DNA from: Bacillota bacterium
Lineage (GTDB): Bacteria > Bacillota > Clostridia > Oscillospirales > Acutalibacteraceae
DNA: 58,390 nt
Direction of reading: 5' to 3'
NCBI GenBank assembly: GCA_023416955.1
Contig: JAEZGM010000040.1
Location: 1-58,390, forward strand
Shown here in pieces: positions 1 to 7,769 of this stretch (positions are counted from its first letter, which is position 1; each line of letters opens with the position of its first letter). Made by a program: the position numbers and the translations under genes. The notes beneath the pieces are model-generated. The model was not told the origin of the DNA. It saw nothing but the letters and a program-made list of their open reading frames with translations, and did no database searches.

Positions 1-2
1 AA

Positions 3-35
3 GGGTTAGCCGGTAGTCAGTCCACTACGGCTTGA
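3..35 (+). CDS. C-terminal tail of an ORF entering from upstream
   Basis: Reading from base 3, an open frame encodes GLAGSQSTTA and stops at TGA (33-35). Ten residues cannot identify a family. The small Gly/Ser/Thr-rich tail, followed at once by a chain of hairpins, is what the 3' end of an IS200/IS605 tnpB (OrfB) gene usually looks like. The rest of the gene lies outside the window, so this call is inference from context. Confidence 0.25.
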   Translation, partial: GLAGSQSTTA

Positions 36-180
36 ACAAAGTGAAAGCCAGCGTCTTTTAGGCGCTGGCAATCCTATGCCCTTTTAGGGCTCGTGCAAGC
101 CACCCGTTTTACGGGTGGTATTGACTCGTTGGCTGCTTATCAGCCGCTTTGCACAGTGGCGCTTCAACTGTAAGTTTTTT
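36..180 (+). ncRNA. Tandem-hairpin RNA, possible TnpB guide-RNA scaffold
   Basis: Four compact hairpins follow one another on the + strand: 47-69 (GCCAGCG/CGCTGGC), 78-90 (GCCC/GGGC), 100-118 (CCACCCG/CGGGTGG with a TTTTA-type loop) and 131-145 (GGCTG/CAGCC). Such strings of short-loop stems just after the stop codon resemble the right end of IS200/IS605 elements, where the 3' part of tnpB overlaps a guide (omega/reRNA) scaffold. The element end would lie near 166-190. The hairpins are visible; the assignment is inference, since no transposase is in the window. Confidence 0.35.
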
Positions 181-194
181 GAAAAGCGTACGGC

Positions 195-223
195 TTGACC
201 GCGTGAGAAAATTTCGCTATAAT
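195..223 (+). promoter_or_regulatory. Sigma-A promoter
   Basis: TTGACC (195-200) and TATAAT (218-223) are separated by 17 bp. Transcription would start near 230, run through the family-A repeat and reach the thioesterase at 445. It may instead belong to the mobile element at the left edge. Confidence 0.6.
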
Positions 224-252
224 TTAAATATAGGATAATTATGGTGTTTCCC

Positions 253-416
253 TAGGTCTTGTTTGTAAAAAGAAAAACAACGGAATAAAACCCATATATG
301 TAAGTTTTTATTCCGGTTTTTCTATCCAAGCTCTTAGCATATTCACTCGATTGCACTATTCTATGCTGGTATATTAGTAGATTCGCACGATATTTACCAT
401 TTTACAAACAAGCCCT
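253..416 (-). repeat. MITE-like repeat, family A, copy 1
   Basis: About 164 bp bounded by imperfect terminal inverted repeats: TAGGTCTTGTTTGTAAAA at the left and TTTTACAAACAAGCCCTA at the right. Its reverse complement aligns along its length with 39050-39210, including an internal hairpin whose arms are GGAATAAAA and TTTTATTCC. It carries no ORF. It sits immediately upstream of the thioesterase RBS. Confidence 0.8.
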
Positions 417-444
417 AATAAATTAGGGAACGGAGCGTGATGGA

Positions 445-858
445 ATGGCACCGTATGAGCACCGGGCAAAATATTACGAAACGGATCAGATGGGAATTAT
501 TCATCATTCGAATTACATTCGATGGATGGAAGAGGCAAGGCTGGACTTCATGGATCAGCTTGGCTGGGGATACCGTGCAATGGAGGAAAGCGGAATGATG
601 AGCCCCGTTCTTGCCGTAAGCTGTGAGTATAAAGGTATGGTGCGTTTTGATGACACCGTCTGTATCACGGTGAAGGTCAAAGAGTATAAAGGAGTAAGGC
701 TTACGCTTTCGTACCGGATTATCGACAAGAACAGCGGAGAAATAAGGGCGGTCGGGGAAAGCAGGCACTGTTTCAGCAATCGGGAAGGACGGCCTGTCAG
801 CCTGAAAAAGTATCTCCCGGAATTCGACGCGCTGCTGCATTCCCAAAGCCTTGTTTAA
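445..858 (+). CDS. Acyl-CoA thioesterase, YbgC/FadM-type hotdog fold
   Basis: A 137-residue protein of the 4-hydroxybenzoyl-CoA thioesterase (hotdog) family, which hydrolyses acyl-CoA thioesters in the cytoplasm. The family signature is at the N-terminus: YETDQMGIIHHSNYIRWMEE, with the catalytic-type Asp at residue 14 and the HxNY segment that starts the central helix. Length matches the family (about 130-140). The ATG at 445 has GGAG about 10 nt upstream. Transcription probably comes from the promoter at 195-223 through the repeat. The physiological acyl-CoA cannot be told from sequence. Confidence 0.85.
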   Translation: MAPYEHRAKYYETDQMGIIHHSNYIRWMEEARLDFMDQLGWGYRAMEESGMMSPVLAVSCEYKGMVRFDDTVCITVKVKEYKGVRLTLSYRIIDKNSGEIRAVGESRHCFSNREGRPVSLKKYLPEFDALLHSQSLV

Positions 859-926
859 AAAATCAAGAGCATTGTCTATTTCAACTTTAGTCTATAAATA
901 AGGCTTGGCCGAAGAGGAAGTTTAAA

Positions 927-1898
927 ATGGAAACTGCAACGAAAAACAGGCAGTCGGAGGCCTGCATTCAGACTATGGTTCAAAATGCGTTCCCGGGTTC
1001 ATACGCGAGGAAAATCACTGAACTGACGGAAGGCTTTTTCAATGTTGCATATAATGTCGCTTTGTCGGGCGGTGATGAAATAATCCTTAAAATTGCGCCC
1101 CCGAAAGAGTCACCCGTTATGACTCACGAAAAAAATATCATGTGGGCGGAAGTAGAATGCATGCGGCTGGTCAAAAGCAGGACGAAAGTTCCTGTTGCGG
1201 ATGTACTGTACTATGATAACAGCCGTTCAGTATGCAGCTCGGACTATTTCTTTATGTCGAAAATAAACGGGCGCAGTCTGAATTCAATTTCTGCGGAACT
1301 CAGTGAAGAAGCAAAGGCTGAAATAGATTTACAGGCAGGGAAAATCAATGCTGAAATCAACCGGATTACCGGCAGCCGTTTCGGCTATTTCGCGCAGGAA
1401 GACAGGCAGGGCAGCAATTGGTTCGAGGTCTTTTCAGGTATTATTCATGATGTACTGAATGATGCCAAAGCCTTCAAAATTGATATTGGCGTGGATTATG
1501 ATGAAATTTTGGGCCTGCTCGCCGGCTGCCGCAGTATTTTTGAAGAGGTAACCGTTCCCAAACTTGTACACTGGGATTTATGGGCGGGAAATATTTTTAC
1601 GCAGGATGGGGAAATTACTGGTATCATTGATCTTGAACGGTGCCTTTGGGCCGACGAATTGATGGAGGTAGGCTTTCGCTCCTATAATCAAAATGAAAAT
1701 TTCCTCAAGGGATACGGTGTAACTTCTCTCACGCCGGTACAGCAGGAACGCGTTAAATGGTATGATTTGTATCTGTTCCTGGTATGTGCCCTGGAATGCG
1801 ACTACAGGCAGTACCCGAACCATGACCAGCTGATTTGGGCATGGGGAAAAATCAGGGAGGTGACGGACTGCCTCCAAAATGGGAGTCGCATGGCATGA
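927..1898 (+). CDS. Aminoglycoside phosphotransferase (APH)-family kinase
   Basis: A 323-residue protein with the APH/choline-kinase fold. The kinase catalytic loop is HWDLWAGNIF (His215, Asp217 and Asn221 region), followed by the Mg-binding segment GIIDLERC about 20 residues later. The N-terminal lobe contains an ATP-binding lysine segment (EIILKIAPP). The ATG at 927 follows GAAGAGG. It lies 68 bp after the thioesterase and may be co-transcribed. Members phosphorylate small molecules (aminoglycosides, macrolides, homoserine, choline, sugars). Sequence alone does not say this is a resistance gene, and the generic motif set points to an uncharacterised small-molecule kinase. Confidence 0.8.
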   Translation: METATKNRQSEACIQTMVQNAFPGSYARKITELTEGFFNVAYNVALSGGDEIILKIAPPKESPVMTHEKNIMWAEVECMRLVKSRTKVPVADVLYYDNSRSVCSSDYFFMSKINGRSLNSISAELSEEAKAEIDLQAGKINAEINRITGSRFGYFAQEDRQGSNWFEVFSGIIHDVLNDAKAFKIDIGVDYDEILGLLAGCRSIFEEVTVPKLVHWDLWAGNIFTQDGEITGIIDLERCLWADELMEVGFRSYNQNENFLKGYGVTSLTPVQQERVKWYDLYLFLVCALECDYRQYPNHDQLIWAWGKIREVTDCLQNGSRMA

Positions 1899-2208
1899 CA
1901 GTGGAAAATTCATCGTTTTGTTCGGTTAGCTGGTATCTGTGATCCCATTCAATGAGATGTGAATTCAATTATTACGGAGTTACTCTTACCCTGCCAAGAC
2001 GGCTTACCGCATTCAAAAGTACTGTAGAAAGCGGCAATTTAATTGATCCATCGGAAAGCGCACGGAATCGACTCAAAAGATTTGTATTTGCATGCTGAAA
2101 ACGAAATAAATGATATCTTTTGGCGTTTAACTGAATTCTTGCCATAATATTGGCTTTTTTACTCAAAAAGGCGGGCCAGCCGCCTCATCGGGTTATACAA
2201 ATAATATA
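1899..2208. other. Non-coding stretch, no gene recognised
   Basis: No ORF with a convincing start and RBS was found on either strand. Short open frames around 1970-2165 have no recognisable motif. The segment ends at the strong promoter of the P-type ATPase operon. Confidence 0.5.
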
Positions 2209-2236
2209 TTGACATGTACGTTTAAAAGTATATAAT
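2209..2236 (+). promoter_or_regulatory. Strong sigma-A promoter of the P-type ATPase/trkA operon
   Basis: Perfect consensus hexamers TTGACA (2209-2214) and TATAAT (2231-2236) with a 16-bp spacer. Predicted transcription start is near 2243. Confidence 0.85.
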
Positions 2237-2242
2237 GAATCT

Positions 2243-2376
2243 CTGCAAATAGGGAATATTGGAATAAGAGGCCAAAATTGCGTCCCGCGGGAATGTTAAA
2301 GGCGGGTTGAGCTCTATGAGCATTGAGGTTTGGGATATTGTTTGTAGAAAGAGGGACTGACGGAGAATTGGACACT
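2243..2376 (+). promoter_or_regulatory. 134-nt leader of the ATPase operon
   Basis: The untranslated leader between the predicted start of transcription and the ATG at 2377. A short stem pairs CCCGC (2284-2288) with GCGGG (2302-2306). I do not recognise the M-box, yybP-ykoY, NiCo or ydaO riboswitch consensus, and there is no terminator. A TTG at 2323 could extend the ORF by 18 residues but lacks a good RBS. Confidence 0.35.
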
Positions 2377-5184
2377 ATGGAAAATTCACCAAGCGGAAAA
2401 GAGGACATTCATAAACTTCCTGTTGATGAGGTTTACAAGGCACTGGCGTCGACCCAAAAAGGACTGACACAGGCGCAGGCTGAAGCGAATCAAAAGGAAC
2501 AGGGCAAAAACTTAATAGACGAGAAGAAAAAAGAAAATGTTCTGCTTGTTTTTCTCGGTAATTTTACGCATTTGATGGCAATCCTACTGTGGGTTGGCGG
2601 CGCTGTCGCACTGGTAGCGGGTATGCCCGAACTGGGTATTGCCATTTGGCTCGTGAATGTGATCAACGGTGTGTTCAGCTTTTGGCAGGAGCACCGCGCC
2701 GGAAAAGCGACGGACGCGCTCAGAAATATGCTTCCTTCCTACGCCCGTGTAATTCGTGACGGGGAAGAGCAGAAAATACTGGCGGAAGATTTGGTTATCG
2801 GCGATATTATCTTACTGGAAGAAGGGGATAAAATCTCCGCCGACGCGCGTTTGGTTGAAAGCAGTGACCTGCAGGTAAACCAGTCGACGCTGACCGGCGA
2901 ATCCAACCCCGTCCGAAAGACGAAGGACGCCGTATTAAAGGATGACCTTACTAAGGCGGAAATGCCGAATCTGATCTTTGCCGGAACGGCTGTATCCGAA
3001 GGAAACGGAAAAGCAGTTGTAGTCGAAATCGGTATGAAAACGGAATTCGGTAAAATTGCCGGGCTTACACAGAACATGGCAAAAGAGGAAAGCCCCCTCC
3101 AGAAGGAACTGAACCGCTTAACGAAACAAATTTCCGTGATTGCGATTACCTTCGGCGTTTTGTTTTTTGTAGCGGCGTATTTTTTGGTAGACCAGCCCGT
3201 TGCATCTTCTTTTATTTTTGCTTTGGGCATGATTGTCGCTTTTATTCCGGAGGGCTTGCTGCCCACCGTCACGCTTTCCCTTGCGATGGCCGTTCAGCGG
3301 ATGTCGAAGCGCAACGCGCTCGTTAAAAAACTTTCTTCCGTAGAAACGCTGGGAAGTACTTCCGTCATTTGTACGGATAAGACCGGTACGCTTACGCAGA
3401 ACGAAATGACGGTCAGCCATTTGTGGCTTGCCGAAAAGGAGTTTGAGGTCACTGGTGTTGGCTATGAGCCAAAGGGTGATGTGCTGGAAAAAGGAAAAAA
3501 AGTAACGGCCAACGAAAATCCGGATTTACGTCTTCTGCTGACCGGTGCGGCGCTGTGCAGCAATGCAAGGCTGCTTCCTCCGAGTGAGGAATCTGCCCGC
3601 TATACGGTGCTTGGCGACCCGACTGAGGCATGCCTTGGCGTCGTCGCGAAAAAGGCGGGTATTGATGTGCAGAAACAGATGGAGTTAAAGCCCCGTCTGA
3701 GAGAGCTTCCGTTTGAGTCACGCCGCAAGAGAATGACAACAGTGCATCATCTTGAAAGCCCGATTGAGGGAACCGATCGCATCGCTTATGTAAAAGGCGC
3801 CCCGAAAGAGGTCATGAAGCTCAGCCAGTATATCCGTGTAAACGGTGAAGTGCAGCCGATGACCGATGAAATGCGTCAGAACATCATGGACGCAAACGAC
3901 AATTACGCGCGTGACGGGCTCCGCGTGCTGGCGGTTGCTTACCGTCTGCTGCACCCGGAAGACGATATTCCGCGCTCAATGAGCGCCTATACACCCGAAA
4001 TAATTGAACAGAACCTTGTGTTTGTCGGTCTGGTTGTTATGGCGGATCCGCCGCGGCCTGAGGTTGCGGCAGCTGTCGAAGAATGCCGCCGTGCGGGTAT
4101 CCGGATTATCATGATTACCGGCGACTACGGCCTGACCGCCGAAAGCATCGCAAAGCGCATCGGCATTGTGTCCGGCCCGAACCCCCGCGTTGTTTCCGGT
4201 CTGGAACTGGAAGAGCTTTCGGACGATCAGCTGAAAGAATACCTGAAGGATGAAATCATCTTTGCCCGTGTGGCGCCGGAGCAGAAGCTTCGCGTGGTTT
4301 CCAACCTGCAGGAGATGGGCGAGGTCGTCGCGGTTACCGGTGACGGTGTGAACGATTCCCCGGCGCTGAAGAAAGCGGATATCGGTGTTGCAATGGGCAT
4401 TGCCGGAACCGACGTCGCCAAAGAAGCCGCAGATATGATTCTGACGGACGACAACTTTGCGTCCATTGTCCATGCGATTGAAGAAGGACGCGCGGTGTAT
4501 AGCAATATCCGCAAGTTCCTGCTTTATATATTAAACTCCAATATGCCGGAGGCGGTTCCTTCCGCCATGTTCCTGTTCTCACGCGGAGCCATTCCGCTGC
4601 CGCTGACAGTCATGCAGATTCTGACCATTGACCTTGGCACCGATATGCTGCCTGCGCTCGGACTGGGCACCGAGCGACCGGAAAAGGGCGTTATGGATCA
4701 GCCGCCTCGCAATCAGAAAGAACCTTTACTGTCGAAAAAATTGATTGCCAAAGCGTTCCTGTGGTACGGCTTGCTGGGTTCTCTGGCTTCCGCTTTCTCT
4801 TATTTCTTTGTAAATATACTGAACGGCTGGCCGTCCGTCCCGCTCGCAAACGGCGCAGACCCCGTTTATTTTAAAGCGACCACCATGTCGCTCGCTGCCA
4901 TTGTTTTCTGCCAGATCGGAGCGGTGTTCAACTGCCGAACGGAAAAGCAGTCCGTTTTTAAAGTCGGTTTGTTCGCCAATAAGCAGGTTAACATCGGAAT
5001 TGTGTTCGAGATTCTGCTGATTTTTGCACTGATCTTTTTACCGCCGCTGCAGTTCGTATTCCATACGGCCGCGCTTGGCGGTAAGGACATTCTGTTGCTG
5101 TGTGTATGGCCGTTTTTGATCCTGCTGATTGAAGAAATCAGAAAAGCAGTGGCCCGCAGGATAAATTCCAATAGAGTAAAATAA
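2377..5184 (+). CDS. P-type cation ATPase resembling the Na,K-ATPase (type IIC) group
   Basis: A 935-residue ion pump: N-terminal cation-ATPase domain, actuator domain (TLTGES near residues 174-179), DKTGTLT phosphorylation site at Asp334, nucleotide domain (KGAPK instead of KGAPE), hinge motif TGDGVNDSPALK and C-terminal membrane helices. Several signatures are of the Na,K/H,K-ATPase type rather than the SERCA type. M4 has PEGLLPTVT (Glu292), M5 has SNMPEAVP (Ser721, Asn722, Glu725), M6 has IDLGTDMLPALG (Asp752, Asp756), and ETLGSTSVICTDKTG surrounds the active site. These align with Glu327, Ser775, Asn776, Glu779, Asp804 and Asp808 of the animal pump. The M8 residue aligned with Asp926 is Ala849. 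The ATG at 2377 has GGAG 11 nt upstream. Two TrkA-like genes follow in the same operon. The transported ion is inferred to be Na+ and/or K+; Ca2+ remains possible. Confidence 0.85.
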   Translation: MENSPSGKEDIHKLPVDEVYKALASTQKGLTQAQAEANQKEQGKNLIDEKKKENVLLVFLGNFTHLMAILLWVGGAVALVAGMPELGIAIWLVNVINGVFSFWQEHRAGKATDALRNMLPSYARVIRDGEEQKILAEDLVIGDIILLEEGDKISADARLVESSDLQVNQSTLTGESNPVRKTKDAVLKDDLTKAEMPNLIFAGTAVSEGNGKAVVVEIGMKTEFGKIAGLTQNMAKEESPLQKELNRLTKQISVIAITFGVLFFVAAYFLVDQPVASSFIFALGMIVAFIPEGLLPTVTLSLAMAVQRMSKRNALVKKLSSVETLGSTSVICTDKTGTLTQNEMTVSHLWLAEKEFEVTGVGYEPKGDVLEKGKKVTANENPDLRLLLTGAALCSNARLLPPSEESARYTVLGDPTEACLGVVAKKAGIDVQKQMELKPRLRELPFESRRKRMTTVHHLESPIEGTDRIAYVKGAPKEVMKLSQYIRVNGEVQPMTDEMRQNIMDANDNYARDGLRVLAVAYRLLHPEDDIPRSMSAYTPEIIEQNLVFVGLVVMADPPRPEVAAAVEECRRAGIRIIMITGDYGLTAESIAKRIGIVSGPNPRVVSGLELEELSDDQLKEYLKDEIIFARVAPEQKLRVVSNLQEMGEVVAVTGDGVNDSPALKKADIGVAMGIAGTDVAKEAADMILTDDNFASIVHAIEEGRAVYSNIRKFLLYILNSNMPEAVPSAMFLFSRGAIPLPLTVMQILTIDLGTDMLPALGLGTERPEKGVMDQPPRNQKEPLLSKKLIAKAFLWYGLLGSLASAFSYFFVNILNGWPSVPLANGADPVYFKATTMSLAAIVFCQIGAVFNCRTEKQSVFKVGLFANKQVNIGIVFEILLIFALIFLPPLQFVFHTAALGGKDILLLCVWPFLILLIEEIRKAVARRINSNRVK

Positions 5185-5204
5185 TAAACTGAGAGGTGAA
5201 CGGT

Positions 5205-5855
5205 ATGAAAGTGATCATAGTCGGTTTAGGAAGAATGGGAACGGGGATTGCTCTTAATTTTGTAAAAAAGGGGCATCAGGTCACCGTAATCGATTCCGAC
5301 CCGGAAGCCTTTAAGGGCCTTGGTCCTAAATTTAACGGCTTGAAGGTAACCGGAATCGGTTTTGACAGAGATGTGTTGAACAAAGCAAAAATTGATCAGG
5401 TTGACGCTGTCATATCCTGTACAGCCAGTGATGAGGCCAACGTTGTAATTGCGCGGATTGCAAAAAATATTTACCGCGTTCCCCGTGTGATCGCGCGCCT
5501 TTACGATGCGACAAAAGCGGATCTGTACCGCAGAATTGGTATCCAGACCATTTCCACGACAGCTTGGGGTATTGAAAGAGCGACGGAGCTTTTGACTTAC
5601 CACCAGCTTGACAGCGTGTATGAAATGGGAAACGGAACGGTGAATCTGGTTCGTATTGAGGTTCCGTCCCAGGTGGTGGGGCATACGGTCAATGAATTGA
5701 CGGCAATCGGCGAAATCCATGTTGCCGCAATCAGCCGCCACAGTAAGACATTTATTCCGACACGAGGTACTATTCTTGAAGCGGACGACATTTTGTACAT
5801 TTCAGTCATTGCTTCTGCGTCGCATAAGCTGAAATCGATGCTCGGTTTGCTGTAA
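5205..5855 (+). CDS. TrkA/KtrA-like NAD-binding regulator (first of two)
   Basis: 216 residues with an N-terminal Rossmann RCK_N domain (VIIVGLGRMGTGIA, then VTVIDSDPEAF with the acidic residue that binds the NAD ribose) and a C-terminal RCK_C (TrkA-C) domain from about residue 140. Such proteins are cytoplasmic gating subunits of K+ transporters and bind NAD(H), ATP or c-di-AMP. The ATG at 5205 follows GAGAGGTG at 5-6 nt; an in-frame GTG at 5196 lies inside that RBS and is less likely. It begins 20 bp after the ATPase and is followed 12 bp later by a second TrkA-like gene. No TrkH/KtrB channel gene is nearby. Confidence 0.85.
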   Translation: MKVIIVGLGRMGTGIALNFVKKGHQVTVIDSDPEAFKGLGPKFNGLKVTGIGFDRDVLNKAKIDQVDAVISCTASDEANVVIARIAKNIYRVPRVIARLYDATKADLYRRIGIQTISTTAWGIERATELLTYHQLDSVYEMGNGTVNLVRIEVPSQVVGHTVNELTAIGEIHVAAISRHSKTFIPTRGTILEADDILYISVIASASHKLKSMLGLL

Positions 5856-5867
5856 GGGGGATTGACG

Positions 5868-6527
5868 ATGAAGGTGATTATTATAGGCGGAGGACAGGTT
5901 GGCTCCCACCTTGCCAATCTGCTGCATTCCAATGGGCACGAAGTCAAGGTGATTGAGCACCGCGAAAAGGTTTTTAATAAACTGGAGGAGGAGCTGCCCC
6001 GCGATATTCTGATCTTTGGCAACGGATCAGACCCCGAAGTGCTTGAAAGCGCCGGGATTGATACCGCAAACGTGGTGGCTGCCGTTACCGGTGCGGATGA
6101 AATCAATCTGGTGGTATCCACTCTCGCCAAAATGGAATTCGGCGTGCAGCGCGTGGTGGCAAGGGTCAACAACCCGAAAAACGCGTGGTTGTTCAACAGC
6201 GGCATGGGTGTGGACATCGGCGTGAATCAGGCGGATTTGATGGCGCACTTTGTGGTTGAGGAAATGAACATGAAGGATATGTTCACGCTTCTGAAGCTCG
6301 GGCGCGGCAACTACTCGATTATACAGATGAAGGTACAGGCCGACGCCAAGGCGACGAACCAACTGCTGAAAGATCTGCCCGTTCCGAAAAGCACGGTGCT
6401 GATCGCGATTGCGCGTGACGGTTCAATTCTGATTCCGAAAGGCCATACCCAGATTCTGGAGGGCGACGATATTATGGCTTTCACCGACGAGCAGAGCCGT
6501 GCGGAGCTGAAAGAAATCTTCGGTTAA
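5868..6527 (+). CDS. TrkA/KtrA-like NAD-binding regulator (second of two)
   Basis: 219 residues with the same RCK_N plus RCK_C layout as its upstream neighbour: VIIIGGGQVGSHLANLL dinucleotide loop at the N-terminus, VKVIEHREK for ribose binding, and a TrkA-C domain from about residue 140. The two are clearly divergent paralogues, so a heteromeric ring is possible. The ATG at 5868 follows AAGGGGG at 7 nt; the TTG at 5862 is a poorer start. The operon ends at the terminator at 6572. Role inferred: ligand-dependent control of cation flux, perhaps through the upstream ATPase because no channel subunit is encoded here. Confidence 0.85.
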   Translation: MKVIIIGGGQVGSHLANLLHSNGHEVKVIEHREKVFNKLEEELPRDILIFGNGSDPEVLESAGIDTANVVAAVTGADEINLVVSTLAKMEFGVQRVVARVNNPKNAWLFNSGMGVDIGVNQADLMAHFVVEEMNMKDMFTLLKLGRGNYSIIQMKVQADAKATNQLLKDLPVPKSTVLIAIARDGSILIPKGHTQILEGDDIMAFTDEQSRAELKEIFG

Positions 6528-6571
6528 ACGTTGCTTGATTAGGCATTAAGCATGTTTTGCTTTCATATTCG

Positions 6572-6607
6572 CAGGAGCATCTGAATCTCAGGTGCTCCTG
6601 TGTTTTT
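6572..6607 (+). terminator. Intrinsic terminator of the ATPase/trkA operon
   Basis: Twelve-base arms CAGGAGCATCTG and CAGGTGCTCCTG (one G-T pair) around a 5-nt loop, followed by TGTTTTT. Confidence 0.85.
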
Positions 6608-6642
6608 AATATTTAAATATTTATGAATTTTTTAAAATTATA

Positions 6643-6671
6643 TTGTATTCAATTAATTAATGCGCTATAAT
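6643..6671 (+). promoter_or_regulatory. Sigma-A promoter of the aldolase gene
   Basis: TTGTAT (6643-6648) and TATAAT (6666-6671) with a 17-bp spacer. The gene starts about 70 nt downstream of the predicted transcription start. Confidence 0.65.
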
Positions 6672-6747
6672 AATCACATAACAAAAGACAACAGTCAAAC
6701 CGTAGCTTTGGTTTGGATTTGAAAAAATAGAGTATGGAGGTCATTTT

Positions 6748-7635
6748 ATGAATCAGGAACAAATAAACCGAATTCACACGGGAAAGGGATTTATCGCGGC
6801 GCTGGACCAGAGCGGCGGCAGCACCCCGAAAGCGCTCGCGCAGTATGGCATTTCCGAGGACCGCTATGCAAACGAAGAGGAAATGTTTGCTTTGGTGCAC
6901 AAGATGAGAACGCGCATTATTAAGAGCTCCGCGTTCAGTTCAGAGCATATTCTCGGAGCGATTCTTTTCGAAAATACCATGGACCGTAAAATTGATGGGG
7001 AATATACCGCGGACTACCTTTGGAAGCAGAAGGGCGTCGTTCCTTTCCTGAAGGTTGACAAGGGCCTTGCAGCATTTGAAAACGGCGTTCAGCTGATGAA
7101 ACCCATTCCCGATTTGGACAGCCTTTTAAAGCGCGCGGTTGAACGGAATATTTTCGGTACAAAAATGCGTTCCGTGATTCAGCAGGCCAATCCGGAAGGC
7201 ATTCAGAAGGTGGTTGCGCAGCAGTTCGAAATTGGCAAACAAATTGCAGCTGCCGGTCTGGTTCCGATTATTGAGCCGGAGGTCGACATTCACAGTGCGG
7301 ATAAGGTACAATCGGAAAGCCTGTTAAAAGAGGAAATCAAAAAGCAACTGGCACTTCTGGACAAAGACGTGAAAGTAATGCTCAAGCTCTCCATTCCGAC
7401 TGAAGATAATTTCTACCGCGATTTGATGGAAGATTATCATGTCCTTCGTGTGGTGGCGCTTTCCGGCGGATACTCACAGAGCGAAGCCAATGAAAAGCTT
7501 GCGCGCAATAACGGGCTGATTGCCAGCTTTTCCCGTGCTCTGTCACAGGGCTTGACCGACCAACAGTCGGACGCGGAATTCGACGCCATGCTGTCCGTCT
7601 CTATTGAGGAAATTTACAAGGCATCTATTTCTTAA
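6748..7635 (+). CDS. fda: Class I fructose-bisphosphate aldolase
   Basis: 295 residues, the length of bacterial class I (Schiff-base) FBP aldolases of the Fda type. It cleaves fructose-1,6-bisphosphate to DHAP and glyceraldehyde-3-phosphate in glycolysis. Visible signatures are the N-terminal GKGFIAALDQSGGSTPKAL, the FLKVDKG segment, IIEPEVDI, and LKLSIP carrying the candidate Schiff-base lysine, followed by VVALSGGYS. ATGGAGG precedes the ATG at 6748. The gene is monocistronic: own promoter at 6643 and a repeat plus a terminator downstream. Its TAA stop lies inside the first bases of the family-B repeat that begins at 7631. Confidence 0.93.
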   Translation: MNQEQINRIHTGKGFIAALDQSGGSTPKALAQYGISEDRYANEEEMFALVHKMRTRIIKSSAFSSEHILGAILFENTMDRKIDGEYTADYLWKQKGVVPFLKVDKGLAAFENGVQLMKPIPDLDSLLKRAVERNIFGTKMRSVIQQANPEGIQKVVAQQFEIGKQIAAAGLVPIIEPEVDIHSADKVQSESLLKEEIKKQLALLDKDVKVMLKLSIPTEDNFYRDLMEDYHVLRVVALSGGYSQSEANEKLARNNGLIASFSRALSQGLTDQQSDAEFDAMLSVSIEEIYKASIS

Positions 7636-7729
7636 GTAAACGATGATTAAGTCGTCAGACAGCAATTCGAAGCCGCGAAAATACTGGACTGAGCGGCTTC
7701 AGAATTGCTTTAATCAGCGGTTACTTAAG
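7631..7729. repeat. MITE-like repeat, family B, copy 1 (full length)
   Basis: 99 bp with terminal arms CTTAAGTAAACGATGATTAA and TTAATCAGCGGTTACTTAAG. An inner stem pairs GAAGCCGC with GCGGCTTC, so the whole element folds into one long hairpin. Shortened relatives occur at 37502, 39007 and 41375. The aldolase stop codon lies within its first bases. Confidence 0.75.
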
Positions 7730-7769
7730 TCTTTGCTTGTCCCTACACTTTGACATATACCGCTTTATG

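Noticed and set aside
927..1898. Aminoglycoside resistance gene
   Set aside because: The APH-fold motifs are generic. Nothing in the sequence ties it to a known resistance enzyme or to a mobile cassette, so it is called only as an APH-family kinase.
1972..2166. Small minus-strand ORF (64 codons) in the gap before the ATPase promoter
   Set aside because: No RBS, no recognisable motif and no terminator; treated as non-coding.
2243..2376. Known riboswitch (M-box, yybP-ykoY, NiCo or ydaO) ahead of the ATPase operon
   Set aside because: None of the conserved cores could be found and there is no terminator; only a weak 5-bp stem is visible.
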